Of a DNA stretch of 12,890 bases, positions 1 through 8,723 are shown one piece after another. Made by a program: the position numbers and the translations under genes. The stretch spans positions 1 through 12,890 of the forward strand of contig CACZAK010000145.1 of NCBI GenBank assembly GCA_902779075.1, read 5' to 3'. Origin of the DNA: an uncultured bacterium. Lineage in GTDB: Bacteria; Verrucomicrobiota; Kiritimatiellia; RFP12; UBA1067. The notes below the pieces were generated by a model that had not been told where the DNA came from, did not search any database, and worked only from the letters and a program-made list of their open reading frames with translations. Numbering within the stretch: position 1 is the stretch's first letter; each line of letters begins with the position of its first letter.

Positions 1-3000
1 CCGCGATTTCGAGCGAACCCGCGAACGCGCCGAACGGAAGCGGCTTCGTGTACGTGGCCGCGCCCGCGATGCTGAGATTGTTGTTCGCCGCATGGAGCAA
101 CGTGCCGCCATCCTCCACGACAAGACGCGTCACCTTGAACGGCGTGGTGTTCGTGCAGAGGCGCATGTCCAGCGTGCCGCCCGCGTGGATCGTGACGGGA
201 ACTGCGGCGGAGGAAATCGCGATTTCCGGCTTCGGCGTGGAGGCGGTGGAGTCCATCACCACCGTGCCACCGAAAATCTCCGCGCCGGAGTTCATCTTCT
301 GGTCGGTATGGTTGTTCTTGATGTAGAACGTGCCCGCGCCGTACTTCAAGAGCTTCGCATACGTGCTGTTGCCTTCGATCGGAGGATAGAGCGTCACGTC
401 AGTCGTCTCGTTGGAGACGACAACCGAATTCGCAACATAGATCCACTTGACATAGCTTGGAACAAGAGCACCGTCAAACAGCGTCAGCTCCTTAATGTAT
501 GTCCTGTTCTCCCGCTCTTCGATCTGGCCGCCGTTCAGCGCGGTGATAGACTTGAACGTGGCCTTCTTCGAGCCATCGCTTGGGATGCGGTACGAGGCTC
601 CTGTGCCGTCTACGATCACGTCCACATTGGGAAGGCTCACCTCCTTGTCGTTCTTGTATGGATAGAGGATGCCCTGCTTCACGTAGATCGTTCCGGGCGA
701 CGAACTGTTCGCCGTGGCAATCCAGAAGCCCTTGTTGGACGGGATGTCTATCGTGAGCGTGTGTCCGTTCAGGTCGAAGCATTCCGGCTGGTTGTAGCTG
801 CTGTTGATCTGGCCGAGGTTGCCGGTGCCGCCCACCGTGGCGTCCGCCGAAAGCCTTAGCCCCTTCATCTGCGCCGAGCCTGCCGTCACGTCCGCGCCCG
901 TGTTGCGCAGGGCGCCGCCGCCGTCCGGACCCGTTCCGGCAAGGTCGTAGATCGGCACGTTTCCGTTGCCGTTTCCGTTCATGTCGAACGCGGCGCCGTC
1001 CAGGACCTTCACCGTGATGCCGTTTGCGATCACCGACTGCGCCCCGTACTTCATGATACCCTCCGCCACCGTGACGCCGGTGAGGTGGGTCATGCTGGCG
1101 GAGAGAACCATCGTGCCCGCACCATCCTTGATGAGCTTTCCGTTGAGAATGGGCTTGTTGCCGTTGTTGATGGTGAGCGTCGTGCCCGACGGGACGGTCA
1201 CGCGGAGGTTGCCCGTGCCGGCGAGGACGGGGTGCTTGGCGAGGAACGCCGCATAGTCGGCGGCATGAAGCTCGAAGCCGTTGAGGTTTACCGTAGCCGC
1301 ATCGATGAGGCGGTCCGCGATAGTAGACCACTCCGTATCCTCCGTGAGCGTGATGCTGTCGAGGAGCGTGGCGACCGTCGGCGCGGCGGAGGTTGCGCCG
1401 GCGTATGTGGGCGTGGTCGAGACAACCCAGCCCTGGCGCGCGACGGCCGCGCCCTTCGTGAAGTCCGTGCCCGTCGCATTCTCGAACACGCGTCCGCTTG
1501 CGTTGTCGAAGAGCGCGCCCTTACCGGCGGCAGTCTGCACCGGCACAAGATCGCGCACGGCGATACCGCCGTCCTTCACGACCATCGAGTCGAAGCGGTA
1601 CTTCGCAGCGAATCCGCAGCCATACGAGGCAAACACGCAGAGGTCGCTGTATGCATACGACACGCGGCTTTCCGGGATTTCGGAAGACGCGCCGCCGCCG
1701 TCGAGGAGGAACTTGTTCGCCGCCGTGATGCGGCAGAGGTAGTCGGTGTTGGCGGCAGGTCTCACGGTGATAGATGCGGTACCGCCGCCGTGGAAGCGGA
1801 AGGACGGGTTGGAGCCGTCATTCTGCATGTTGAAGAGGTAGCAGGATCCGGCCCAGCCCTGCCCGAAGAAGGTCTTCTGGTGCTCGTATGTCACGCCGCC
1901 GAAGCGAAGTTCCGCGGTCGTGTCCGTGCCGGGAACGTAGTCGAGGCGCACGGTCTGCGCACCTGTCGAGGTGATGGACGCGATTTCCGAGGCATAAGGG
2001 AGATCGTCCGTCTTCAAAAGGAAGAAGCGGTAGAAAACACCATCCGCCTTGAGCGCGGCGGGGAGCGTGTAGGTGTAGGACGTCGCGTCGGCGGCGATCG
2101 TCGCGACCTCCTCCCACGAGGTCCAGGCGTTCTTGCGCGTCTCGCAGTCCGTCGCGCCGTACGCGACGTAGAGCTTGTGCGCATTGCCGTCGGGGTTCGT
2201 GAAGGAGAGCGTGACCTCGGTGGCCGTGGCTTCAGCCACGGCCACTGAACGCGGGAAGCGGAACGTGGGCGTTTCGTCCATCACGCGGCCAAAGCGGGCC
2301 GCCGGACGCTCCGCGCCGGCGTTGAACGGCGTCGTCGTCTGGTTCGGATAGAACACGTTGTTCACCTGGTCGTAGAGGCCGATGTCGCCAGCGGCGTTGA
2401 CGGCGGGGATGAAGTCGCGCACCTTCGAGCCGCTTGAGCCGCCGATCTTCAGGCTGTAAAACGTCCAAGAGCCACGATGCCCGCCGCCCTTGTCCGCGAA
2501 GATCGCGAATTTCTCCGAGGACACCGAACGATCAACGGACTTACGCGTTTCCGATCCGCCACCGGTGATCGTAAGCATGCTGGCAGGATCAATCACCAGC
2601 CGATATTCGGTATTGGCGGCGGGCGTGCTGACAGTGTAGCTTGAATTGCCGTAGAACCTGAACTTCGTTCCGCCATCGTTCTGCAAGATGAAGAGATACT
2701 GCTTGCCACCCCAGCTCTGCCCGAAGAATGCCGTGTCGTTTATGAGTGATCCCGTCTTGAATCGGAAATCGACGGCCCAGTTGTTAGCCGCCGCAGTGCC
2801 GGTGTTGATCCACTGTGCGCCGGTGGAGGTGATGGAGACGAGTTCCTTCACCATGTTGAGGCCGAGGGTCTGGATGAGGAAGAAGCGCAGGGGGCGTCCG
2901 TCGCGCAGCGCGGCGGGGACCGCGTACTCGTAGGAGGTCTGGTCGTAGGCGATGTCGGCGACCTTCTCAAAGGTGTCCCATGCATACTTGTCCTCGCCGC

Positions 3001-3232
3001 CGTCCGCCGCGCCGTGCGCGAGGAAAAGCTCGTAGTCGTTGTTGTCCTTTGCGCCGAACGCGAGCGTAACGGACGTCTCCGTCTGCCGCGTGACGCACAG
3101 CGTCACCGCGCTTGCCGGAAGGATCGCGCCCACCGCAATCAACGGGAGGGCCGCGCGAATCCAAGCAAAAATACGAGCGAAACGGGAAGTTTTCACCCCG
3201 TCCCTACGGGAGTTGCAGTTAAGTTTTTCCAT
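1..3232 (-). CDS. Large exported surface protein, Fn3/LamG-like modules plus autotransporter-type beta-strand repeats (3' end outside window)
   Basis: The frame is open for 1077 codons from the ATG at 3232 to the window edge with no stop, so the C-terminus is missing. The start is chosen because AGAGG lies 7 nt upstream and the N-terminus matches the neighbouring gene at 8667. Residues 1-42 look like a long signal peptide: basic n-region with SRR, hydrophobic stretch, then LPASA before Val43. Residues about 43-120 and 328-410 resemble Fn3 folds. Residues about 125-310 and 412-596 resemble LamG/concanavalin-like domains, each with FFGQ.W, YLF..QNDG, VRD(F/L)(I/V)P and a (L/F)(Y/F)D element. 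After about residue 640 come beta-strand repeats of the GAGTMVL...TGVTV..G type. The likely role is a cell-surface or secreted adhesin or glycan-binding protein; the ligand cannot be read from the sequence. It has its own promoter. The domain style is clear; the specific function is unknown. Confidence 0.85.
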   Translation of the reverse strand, partial: MEKLNCNSRRDGVKTSRFARIFAWIRAALPLIAVGAILPASAVTLCVTRQTETSVTLAFGAKDNNDYELFLAHGAADGGEDKYAWDTFEKVADIAYDQTSYEYAVPAALRDGRPLRFFLIQTLGLNMVKELVSITSTGAQWINTGTAAANNWAVDFRFKTGSLINDTAFFGQSWGGKQYLFILQNDGGTKFRFYGNSSYTVSTPAANTEYRLVIDPASMLTITGGGSETRKSVDRSVSSEKFAIFADKGGGHRGSWTFYSLKIGGSSGSKVRDFIPAVNAAGDIGLYDQVNNVFYPNQTTTPFNAGAERPAARFGRVMDETPTFRFPRSVAVAEATATEVTLSFTNPDGNAHKLYVAYGATDCETRKNAWTSWEEVATIAADATSYTYTLPAALKADGVFYRFFLLKTDDLPYASEIASITSTGAQTVRLDYVPGTDTTAELRFGGVTYEHQKTFFGQGWAGSCYLFNMQNDGSNPSFRFHGGGTASITVRPAANTDYLCRITAANKFLLDGGGASSEIPESRVSYAYSDLCVFASYGCGFAAKYRFDSMVVKDGGIAVRDLVPVQTAAGKGALFDNASGRVFENATGTDFTKGAAVARQGWVVSTTPTYAGATSAAPTVATLLDSITLTEDTEWSTIADRLIDAATVNLNGFELHAADYAAFLAKHPVLAGTGNLRVTVPSGTTLTINNGNKPILNGKLIKDGAGTMVLSASMTHLTGVTVAEGIMKYGAQSVIANGITVKVLDGAAFDMNGNGNGNVPIYDLAGTGPDGGGALRNTGADVTAGSAQMKGLRLSADATVGGTGNLGQINSSYNQPECFDLNGHTLTIDIPSNKGFWIATANSSSPGTIYVKQGILYPYKNDKEVSLPNVDVIVDGTGASYRIPSDGSKKATFKSITALNGGQIEERENRTYIKELTLFDGALVPSYVKWIYVANSVVVSNETTDVTLYPPIEGNSTYAKLLKYGAGTFYIKNNHTDQKMNSGAEIFGGTVVMDSTASTPKPEIAISSAAVPVTIHAGGTLDMRLCTNTTPFKVTRLVVEDGGTLLHAANNNLSIAGAATYTKPLPFGAFAGSLEIA
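1445..3106 (-). repeat. Two tandem Fn3 plus LamG-like modules within the first surface gene
   Basis: Residues 43-313 and 328-596 follow the same order. Each begins with a T.T(S/E)VTL(A/S)F strand, then a (A/V)(H/Y)GA turn, AW..(F/W)E.VA.IA, a Y.Y.(V/L)PAAL stretch and RFFL. Then comes ITSTGAQ, FFGQ.W.G..YLF..QNDG, PAANT.Y, and finally VRD with a P and a G..(L)(Y/F)D motif. Protein similarity is moderate, so the duplication is old or the modules are a recurring domain pair. The boundary lies at about residues 314-328. Confidence 0.75.
2220..2245. repeat. Perfect 11-bp palindrome inside coding sequence
   Basis: The arm at 2220-2230 (GTGGCCGTGGC) is the exact reverse complement of 2235-2245 (GCCACGGCCAC), with a TTCA loop at 2231-2234. 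It lies in frame in the first surface gene and encodes residues around 329-338 (S-V-A-V-A-E-A-T-A-T), at the start of the second Fn3-like module. A perfect 11-bp stem is unlikely by chance at one spot and looks like a REP or palindromic element absorbed into coding DNA. Confidence 0.8.
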
Positions 3233-3239
3233 CGCTTTT

Positions 3240-3279
3240 CCTCTTTGAACTGTTGAAGAATGCTCTTTGACCAGTTGAA
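3240..3279 (-). promoter_or_regulatory. Ribosome-binding site within a tandem 18-nt leader repeat
   Basis: In the leader of the first surface gene, TTCAACTGGTCAAAGAGC (3279-3262) is followed after 4 nt by TTCAACAGTTCAAAGAGG (3257-3240), 15 of 18 identical. The second copy ends in AGAGG, placed 7 nt before the ATG, and is the obvious ribosome-binding site. The first copy ends in a degenerate form of it. The same two-copy layout recurs before the gene at 8667. Confidence 0.75.
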
Positions 3280-3287
3280 CGGATAGA

Positions 3288-3317
3288 ATGATACCATAAT
3301 TTCACCGCCAAGCGCAA
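3288..3317 (-). promoter_or_regulatory. Sigma70-like promoter of the first surface gene
   Basis: TTGCGC (3317-3312) and TATCAT (3293-3288) are separated by 18 nt. Transcription would start near 3281 and give a leader of about 50 nt. The gene at 8667 has the same arrangement, TTGCGG-N18-TATCAT, at the same distance from its start, which is the main support. Confidence 0.7.
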
Positions 3318-3318
3318 G

Positions 3319-3335
3319 CCGGAAATCGCTTCCGG
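3319..3335 (-). terminator. Candidate hairpin terminator after the 1759-aa gene
   Basis: CCGGAA (3319-3324) and TTCCGG (3330-3335) form a 6-bp stem with a 5-nt loop, about 50 nt past the TGA at 3388 and directly upstream of the next promoter's -35 box. The following T-run is poor in the direction of the upstream gene, so an intrinsic terminator is uncertain. It could instead be part of the promoter cassette. Confidence 0.4.
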
Positions 3336-3387
3336 ATTTTCCCGCTACAGCACGATTACATGCCGAGGGGTTTTGAGTAGACAAAGG

Positions 3388-6300
3388 TCAGCGCACCAGG
3401 ATCATGAACTGCTGGAAGCCGATGCGCACGCCGTTGGACGTCTTGATGGCCCTGAAACGCGAACTTCTCGGCTCGTCGGATTCAAGGACGAAGCGCGCGT
3501 TCGGCTTGTGGCCCTCGTTCCACCTGACAAGGTAGTCGCCCTTCGCAAGCGGTCGCGTACCGGTCTTGAGCTTGATGGTGCCCGACGACGCCACCAGCGC
3601 CACGCCGTTGGTCGGCTGGTAGATACTCCCCGCTTCGGTAAGATCGAAGCCCGCGCCGTTAGACACGGTCACGGTATCCAGTCCGTCGGCAAGCGCGTTG
3701 ACCTTGAGATAGCCGCCCTCGAGCGTGAGCGCATTTGTTTCATCTCCCAATCTCGCGGCCTCTACCAGCTCCAGCGTTCCGCCGCCCTTCTTGACCGGAG
3801 GCTTGCGCAACGGCATCGCAATTCGGAGAAGCGCGCCGTCTGCGACATGCAGCGGACCGCTGACGTTGTAATCGTTCACGCTCGGAGAGACGGAGGAAGT
3901 GGCGAATGTCAGCATGGCTGCGCATCCACTCACGCGATGTACCGTGGTCGTGCCAGAACAGATGTGCAATCCGTTGTGGATCACGACTCCGTCGCGATCC
4001 TGGTATTGCGTACCCGAACCGCCAGAGAAGTAAATGTCGGACTCGCCATACATGCCTGCGACGTGCGTGTGAAGATGAGTGGGCTTGAATTCTGTCGTAA
4101 CTTCAAGCGTGCCATTGGATATAACCATGTATGGTGAGGCTGGTTGGGAACTGCCAACACAGTTTACGCCGCGAAGCATGACTCGCGCGCCGTCGTACAC
4201 GTGGACGTACGCGTCGTCCGGCAACCTGCGTCCGTTGCTGACCTGGTTGCCATACAGCGAGAGCGTCGTGTTCGCGCCATGCACGCGCACCGGCTTCTCC
4301 GCCGTGGCGGTGCAGTTGTAGAACTTCCCGTTGACATGCAGAAATGCGCCGTCCTTGACCTCGACTTCGCCATGGAAACTCGAGTAGTCCTGCGTGATGT
4401 CCATGTGGCCGGTCGATGAACCCTTGTTCGAAAGGATGAACTTCGTTGTGGCGTCGCCCGTCATCGGCGCAGTGGACTTCACGGAGGCTCCAACGTTGAG
4501 GTCATAATTGACGCTGAACTCCAGCGTCTTGCCCGATCCGATGTTGATCGCGCCGGGATTGCGCGGGCTTGCGTCCGTGAAGTTGATCTTCGCCTTGCCG
4601 CCAGCCGCCGCCGGCACGTTGATCGCGCCGATCGTGCCGCGAATGTCGTTGATGACCTGATCCTGCGTGGAGGTCGCGAACGTGATACCGCCATCGGTGA
4701 GATTGAACGGCACGCCGATCTCGTACCCCGCGCCCGCAGTTCCCGCATTGAACGTCGGCATCGTGATCGAACCCGTTCCCGTGAATGCGTAGGGCGTATT
4801 CGTGGTGTTGAAGTCGAACGACGTCACCGCACGGTCGCCGGATACGTTGATCGTGGTGAGCGCGCTCGCGTTGCCGTTGGTGTTGTCCATGAACGTGACG
4901 TCGTGGTAGCCGTCGCCGTTGTACCCTTCTGGGTCATGGTTCCACGCCGTCTCGGTCCATTCGCCGGACTGCGTGTTCCAGTAGATGTGCTTGGGATTCT
5001 TCTTCTTGACGACGGAGAGCCCGCCCACGCTGGAAATCGCCCATTCGACGGGTATCGTTGGGAACGAGAACTTCTCGGCCATCGCCGCGGTGAAGGCCGA
5101 GTAGGCGAGAATCTTCACGGGCGCTTCGCGCGTGGTGAAGTCGATTTCCGAAAGGTCAACCGCGATCGTGCCGGACGCCGGCAGCGTGAGCGTGGTGGTG
5201 ACGGTGAGCGGATCGCCGCCAAGCGCCTTGACCGTGGTGCCCGCCGAAATGTTCAGACGCGGCACCTTGGAACCGGTGAGCAGCGTACCCTCCTGCATCA
5301 GGAACGTCGCCGTGCACTGGATTTGGTCAACCGTGTCCGCGAACCGCACCGTGCCCGGACCCGTCTTCGCGATGTTCCCCATAAACGGCGTGCCCCACAC
5401 GACCGATGAGCCTTCCGAGACCACCACCGGCACCGCCGCCTCGCCCTGGATCGCGTTCAGTATTCCCTCCGCCGCCTCGAACGTGCAGGCGCCGTCGATG
5501 TAGAACTTGCCGCTGTTGGAGTAGTAGAAGATGCCGTTTTTGTTGTAGGCGCCCTTCTCACCCTGAAGGCGGAACGTGGAGTCCTTCATGTGGATGTTCT
5601 TGAACTTGATGTGTTCGTTTCCTGTCGAGCAGTCAACGCGCAACATGCCGTTCGTGAGCCAGAACTCGGGAACGTAGCTGGAGAACGGGTTGACGCCGCA
5701 GATGTGGATTTCGCCGCCATCGACGATCACCTGTCCGTTCTGCGGCAGGCGGTTGTTGACCTGCGAGCAGTGCGGAATGTACGCCTTCGCGCCCTCTCCA
5801 ATGTAGAGGGAGCTGAAGCCGAGGATCGAGCCGTTGATCGTGAGCTGGCCGCCGGTGACGGCGAACGGTCCGCCGAACGTGCCGCCCGTGACGGTGAGCG
5901 TGCCCGAACCGGCCTTCTCCTTGAGTCCCGCGCCCGTGAGGTTGAGCGCGCCGGAAGACGCGTCGGACGCGACGTTCATCGCGAACGCGCCTTCGTCAGA
6001 GGCCACCGCGCGGTCGGGAAGTCCTGGATAGACGACGCGTCCCGCGCCGGTCTTTCTGAACTTGTGGGTGTTGCTGGCGAAGGTGAACGTCGGGTTGGCG
6101 TAGATCCACTCCTCGTTCTCCGCCGCATTGAGAAGGAAGTAGGCATTGGCGGGCAGCTTCACCATGCCCTGCACCACGTTTGCGCCCGCGACGCCGAACT
6201 CCGCCGTGCCGCCGGTCGCATCGACGTCGCCGAACAGCTTGTGTCCGCCCGCGATCACGAGCTTGGCGTTGTCGCCGCTGTTCGTGACCTTCACCGTCCC

Positions 6301-8667
6301 CGCGTAGGCGTCGGCGTCCATCGCCACGCGGCTTGTGCCGGACGCGACGAGCGTCGCCACCATCACGTCGCCGGGCGTCGTCGAATAGTTCACGGAGACG
6401 CCGTCGCGTTCCCATGGAAGCGCGTACCACGAGCCGTTCGAGACGCCCGCGACAGCCGCCGTGAGGTCTCCGTTCGCCGTCACGTAGAGCGCGCCGTTTT
6501 CAATCGTGAACGCCGCGCTGGAGACGGCGTTGCCGTGGATGTCCTTCGCGCCCGTGACGTTTGCGAGGTCGAATCCGGACGCGACGCCGACGACGCGCTG
6601 CTTGCCGCCCTCGGGGACAATGGCGACGATCGCACCGGCGCAGTCCGCCGCGAGCGTCGCCTGCGAGCCGGCCGCGATCTCCGCCGTCGCTCCGGCGGAG
6701 ACCTTCACCGTGCCCGTGCCGAGCGCGCCGGCGGTCGTGGCGGACACCGTGCCCGCCTGCACATCGACGCCGCCCGTGAAGGTGGCGTCCGCGTCGAGGA
6801 CGAGCGTGCCCGCACCGGTCTTGACGATTCCGCCGACGCCCTTCAAGCCCCAGCCGAACGCCACCGTCTTGCCGTTCGCGATTTCGATCGGGAACCCGCC
6901 CGCCGCGATTGTCACGTTCGCGCCCGATCCCTTGCGGAGGTCGAAGTATTTCTCGCAGTCCGCATTCGCCTTGAACGCCGTGCCGTTGAAGGTGATGAAA
7001 TCGACGTCGTCGTCGTACATCAGGAAGCCGTACGGCGCAATCGCCTCGCCGCCGTTGAAATTGATCGTTGCGACCGAGCGGGTGCCGCTGTTCGAGCCGA
7101 GCACGAACTTGTCCTGCAGCTCCACAGTGCCGCCGCTTATGTTGACCGTGCCGGTGGAGGTGACGCCTGTCGTGTCGTTGTCCCAGCCGGCCGCCACGCG
7201 CAGGCGGCGCGTGATCACATGCCCGCCGTCCATGTTCATGAAGCCGTGTCCGGACTTCTGCTGCGTGCCGATTGTGATGTCGCGGCCCATTTTATTGCCG
7301 TCGCACGAATTTGTGACCACCAGCGTGCCGCCGTGGATGTTGAGGTAGTTGTCTTTGGCGAAGTCGCATGTCACGACGAACGGACCCGGCACTTCCGTGA
7401 GGCCCGCGTCCGCCGCGAACGTCAGCGTCATGCCCTTGTCGATGAACGTGCGCCAATATGTCTTCTTGCGCAGCCCGGCGCCGTTCTTAAGCGTGAGCGT
7501 CACGCCCTCCACGGGACGGAATTCGCCCCAGAAGTCAAGGTAGAATGTGCCGTTCTCCCATGTGACGTCGCCTTCAAGGGCGGGATTTGCCATGACGCTG
7601 TACACGTTGCCGCCGAGGTCAAGCGTGCCGCCGCTCTGGGCAATCATGCCGGAGGCGTGAAGATCGCCGGCGAAAGCGAGCGTGCCGCCGCCGGTGAAAT
7701 TGAGGTCGGCCGTGGAAACGGGCGCGGCGTAGGTGGCGGTCGACCCGGACGCCACGGAGATTGCGGCGGGGATCACGGACGGCGTGTCCGCCGTGCCGAT
7801 GGTCGCATCGGCGGAGAAGGAAGCCGCCGTAAGACCGGTGTACGCGCCGGAGACGTTCGCCCAGCCGCCCTGGTTCCACTTGGCGTCGAGGTAGTTGTAG
7901 ATCGCGATGCGCTCCTCTGCGGTGAGGACGCGCGTGAAGATGATCACTTCCGAAAGGGCGCGGGCGCAATTGCGCGAACCGACGTAGGTGCGATCGTGCG
8001 AGAGCTGATTGCTGCGCGTGTTGCCCGCCGTCGCGATGGTGATGATGTTGAGCGCGTTGGCGACGGGCGCGGTCGCATCGGGGTTGGCAACGGGCGTCGT
8101 CGCGTTGTTGAGGTAGAACGTCGGCTTGCCGGGATAGCCGGTGCTGCTCTTCGCCCAGGCCTCGTTCCAGACGTAGCCGGACTTGCCGCGGTGCAGATCA
8201 AAATAGGTGTCGTCGCCGAGCAGCGGCTCCAGATTGTCGTCGAGAATGAACTGCCCCACCAGAAACACCGTGCGGATGGTGGATATCCGCTCGTATCTGA
8301 GGTCGGCGTCGCAACCGCTTGGACCCATCTGGAGGGCAGGCACGCCGTTCACGAGCTGCACGCTTCCGTATCTCACGACGCCCGCGATGTCGCCGCTTGT
8401 TTGGGTGCGAACCCTGTACGCGACGGCGTCGCCGTAGGTTGCCCTGCCCGCACCCTTGTTGATCCAGTTCGTGACGCCGAGTTCATTGAACACGAAGTTC
8501 GCGGGCGACGAGGCGTCCAGCCACATCGCTGACTCTCTCAGCAGCGAATCTACGTTGACGTCGGCAAACGCCGTACCCGCCGCGCCCACAAGAACCAGAG
8601 CAACAACACGAGCAAAACTAGAAGTTTTCGCCCCCCCCCTACGGGAGTTACAGATAAGTTTTTCCAT
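3388..8667 (-). CDS. Giant exported surface protein with LamG-like domain and autotransporter-associated beta-strand repeats, 1759 aa
   Basis: This gene is complete, with ATG at 8667 and TGA at 3388. An in-frame ATG at 8802 exists, but the chosen start has AGAGG 7 nt upstream and begins a signal peptide (residues 1-35, cut after A-F-A before Asp36). Residues about 40-268 are LamG/concanavalin-like, ending in the typical helix SEVIIFTRVLTAEER...YLDAKWN (239-265). The rest is low-complexity beta-strand repeats rich in G, T, V and N. One clear autotransporter-associated repeat is KTGAGTLVLDA...TGGVDVQAGT (616-640). A WN...GEWTETAWN segment near 1230-1243 resembles the start of a second passenger block. 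No outer-membrane barrel or aromatic C-terminal residue is visible; it ends FMILVR. The likely role is a secreted or surface beta-helix protein, possibly an adhesin or glycan binder; the substrate is unknown. Confidence 0.9.
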   Translation of the reverse strand: MEKLICNSRRGGAKTSSFARVVALVLVGAAGTAFADVNVDSLLRESAMWLDASSPANFVFNELGVTNWINKGAGRATYGDAVAYRVRTQTSGDIAGVVRYGSVQLVNGVPALQMGPSGCDADLRYERISTIRTVFLVGQFILDDNLEPLLGDDTYFDLHRGKSGYVWNEAWAKSSTGYPGKPTFYLNNATTPVANPDATAPVANALNIITIATAGNTRSNQLSHDRTYVGSRNCARALSEVIIFTRVLTAEERIAIYNYLDAKWNQGGWANVSGAYTGLTAASFSADATIGTADTPSVIPAAISVASGSTATYAAPVSTADLNFTGGGTLAFAGDLHASGMIAQSGGTLDLGGNVYSVMANPALEGDVTWENGTFYLDFWGEFRPVEGVTLTLKNGAGLRKKTYWRTFIDKGMTLTFAADAGLTEVPGPFVVTCDFAKDNYLNIHGGTLVVTNSCDGNKMGRDITIGTQQKSGHGFMNMDGGHVITRRLRVAAGWDNDTTGVTSTGTVNISGGTVELQDKFVLGSNSGTRSVATINFNGGEAIAPYGFLMYDDDVDFITFNGTAFKANADCEKYFDLRKGSGANVTIAAGGFPIEIANGKTVAFGWGLKGVGGIVKTGAGTLVLDADATFTGGVDVQAGTVSATTAGALGTGTVKVSAGATAEIAAGSQATLAADCAGAIVAIVPEGGKQRVVGVASGFDLANVTGAKDIHGNAVSSAAFTIENGALYVTANGDLTAAVAGVSNGSWYALPWERDGVSVNYSTTPGDVMVATLVASGTSRVAMDADAYAGTVKVTNSGDNAKLVIAGGHKLFGDVDATGGTAEFGVAGANVVQGMVKLPANAYFLLNAAENEEWIYANPTFTFASNTHKFRKTGAGRVVYPGLPDRAVASDEGAFAMNVASDASSGALNLTGAGLKEKAGSGTLTVTGGTFGGPFAVTGGQLTINGSILGFSSLYIGEGAKAYIPHCSQVNNRLPQNGQVIVDGGEIHICGVNPFSSYVPEFWLTNGMLRVDCSTGNEHIKFKNIHMKDSTFRLQGEKGAYNKNGIFYYSNSGKFYIDGACTFEAAEGILNAIQGEAAVPVVVSEGSSVVWGTPFMGNIAKTGPGTVRFADTVDQIQCTATFLMQEGTLLTGSKVPRLNISAGTTVKALGGDPLTVTTTLTLPASGTIAVDLSEIDFTTREAPVKILAYSAFTAAMAEKFSFPTIPVEWAISSVGGLSVVKKKNPKHIYWNTQSGEWTETAWNHDPEGYNGDGYHDVTFMDNTNGNASALTTINVSGDRAVTSFDFNTTNTPYAFTGTGSITMPTFNAGTAGAGYEIGVPFNLTDGGITFATSTQDQVINDIRGTIGAINVPAAAGGKAKINFTDASPRNPGAINIGSGKTLEFSVNYDLNVGASVKSTAPMTGDATTKFILSNKGSSTGHMDITQDYSSFHGEVEVKDGAFLHVNGKFYNCTATAEKPVRVHGANTTLSLYGNQVSNGRRLPDDAYVHVYDGARVMLRGVNCVGSSQPASPYMVISNGTLEVTTEFKPTHLHTHVAGMYGESDIYFSGGSGTQYQDRDGVVIHNGLHICSGTTTVHRVSGCAAMLTFATSSVSPSVNDYNVSGPLHVADGALLRIAMPLRKPPVKKGGGTLELVEAARLGDETNALTLEGGYLKVNALADGLDTVTVSNGAGFDLTEAGSIYQPTNGVALVASSGTIKLKTGTRPLAKGDYLVRWNEGHKPNARFVLESDEPRSSRFRAIKTSNGVRIGFQQFMILVR
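8631..8639 (-). repeat. Run of nine G's at codons 10-13 of the 1759-aa gene
   Basis: On the coding strand the tract is G9, spanning the codons AGG GGG GGG GCG, 28-36 nt after the A of the ATG. A gain or loss of one base would frameshift the protein within the signal peptide. The equivalent place in the first surface gene (around 3196-3204) is broken by two substitutions (GGGACGGGG), so the run is specific to this copy. Confidence 0.9.
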
Positions 8668-8674
8668 CGCTTTT

Positions 8675-8715
8675 CCTCTTTCTAACTGTTGAAGATTCCT
8701 TCTTGGCAAGTTGAA
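8675..8715 (-). promoter_or_regulatory. Ribosome-binding site within a tandem leader repeat
   Basis: TTCAACTTGCCAAGAAGG (8715-8698) and TTCAACAGTTAGAAAGAGG (8693-8675) are separated by 4 nt. Each ends in a purine-rich, ribosome-binding-site-like run. The proximal one, AGAGG, is 7 nt before the ATG at 8667. The layout matches 3240-3279. Confidence 0.75.
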
Positions 8716-8723
8716 CTGGCATA

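Noticed and set aside
92..859. A 255-codon plus-strand frame at the left end
   Set aside because: It is a shadow of the first surface gene, whose minus-strand frame is open over the whole stretch and carries coherent beta-strand repeats.
3190..3232. Twin-arginine export motif in the shared signal peptide (SRRDGVK and SRRGGAK)
   Set aside because: The Ser-Arg-Arg and trailing Lys fit the consensus, but the hydrophobic pair normally following R-R-x is Gly-Val or Gly-Ala. It is also DNA-conserved as part of the cassette. Standard Sec export is at least as likely.
5590..8532. A 980-codon open frame on the plus strand
   Set aside because: It is the antisense shadow of the 1759-aa gene: its product is rich in R, A, E, H, V and D with no domains, as expected opposite high-GC coding DNA, and the minus strand has clear domains and a signal peptide.
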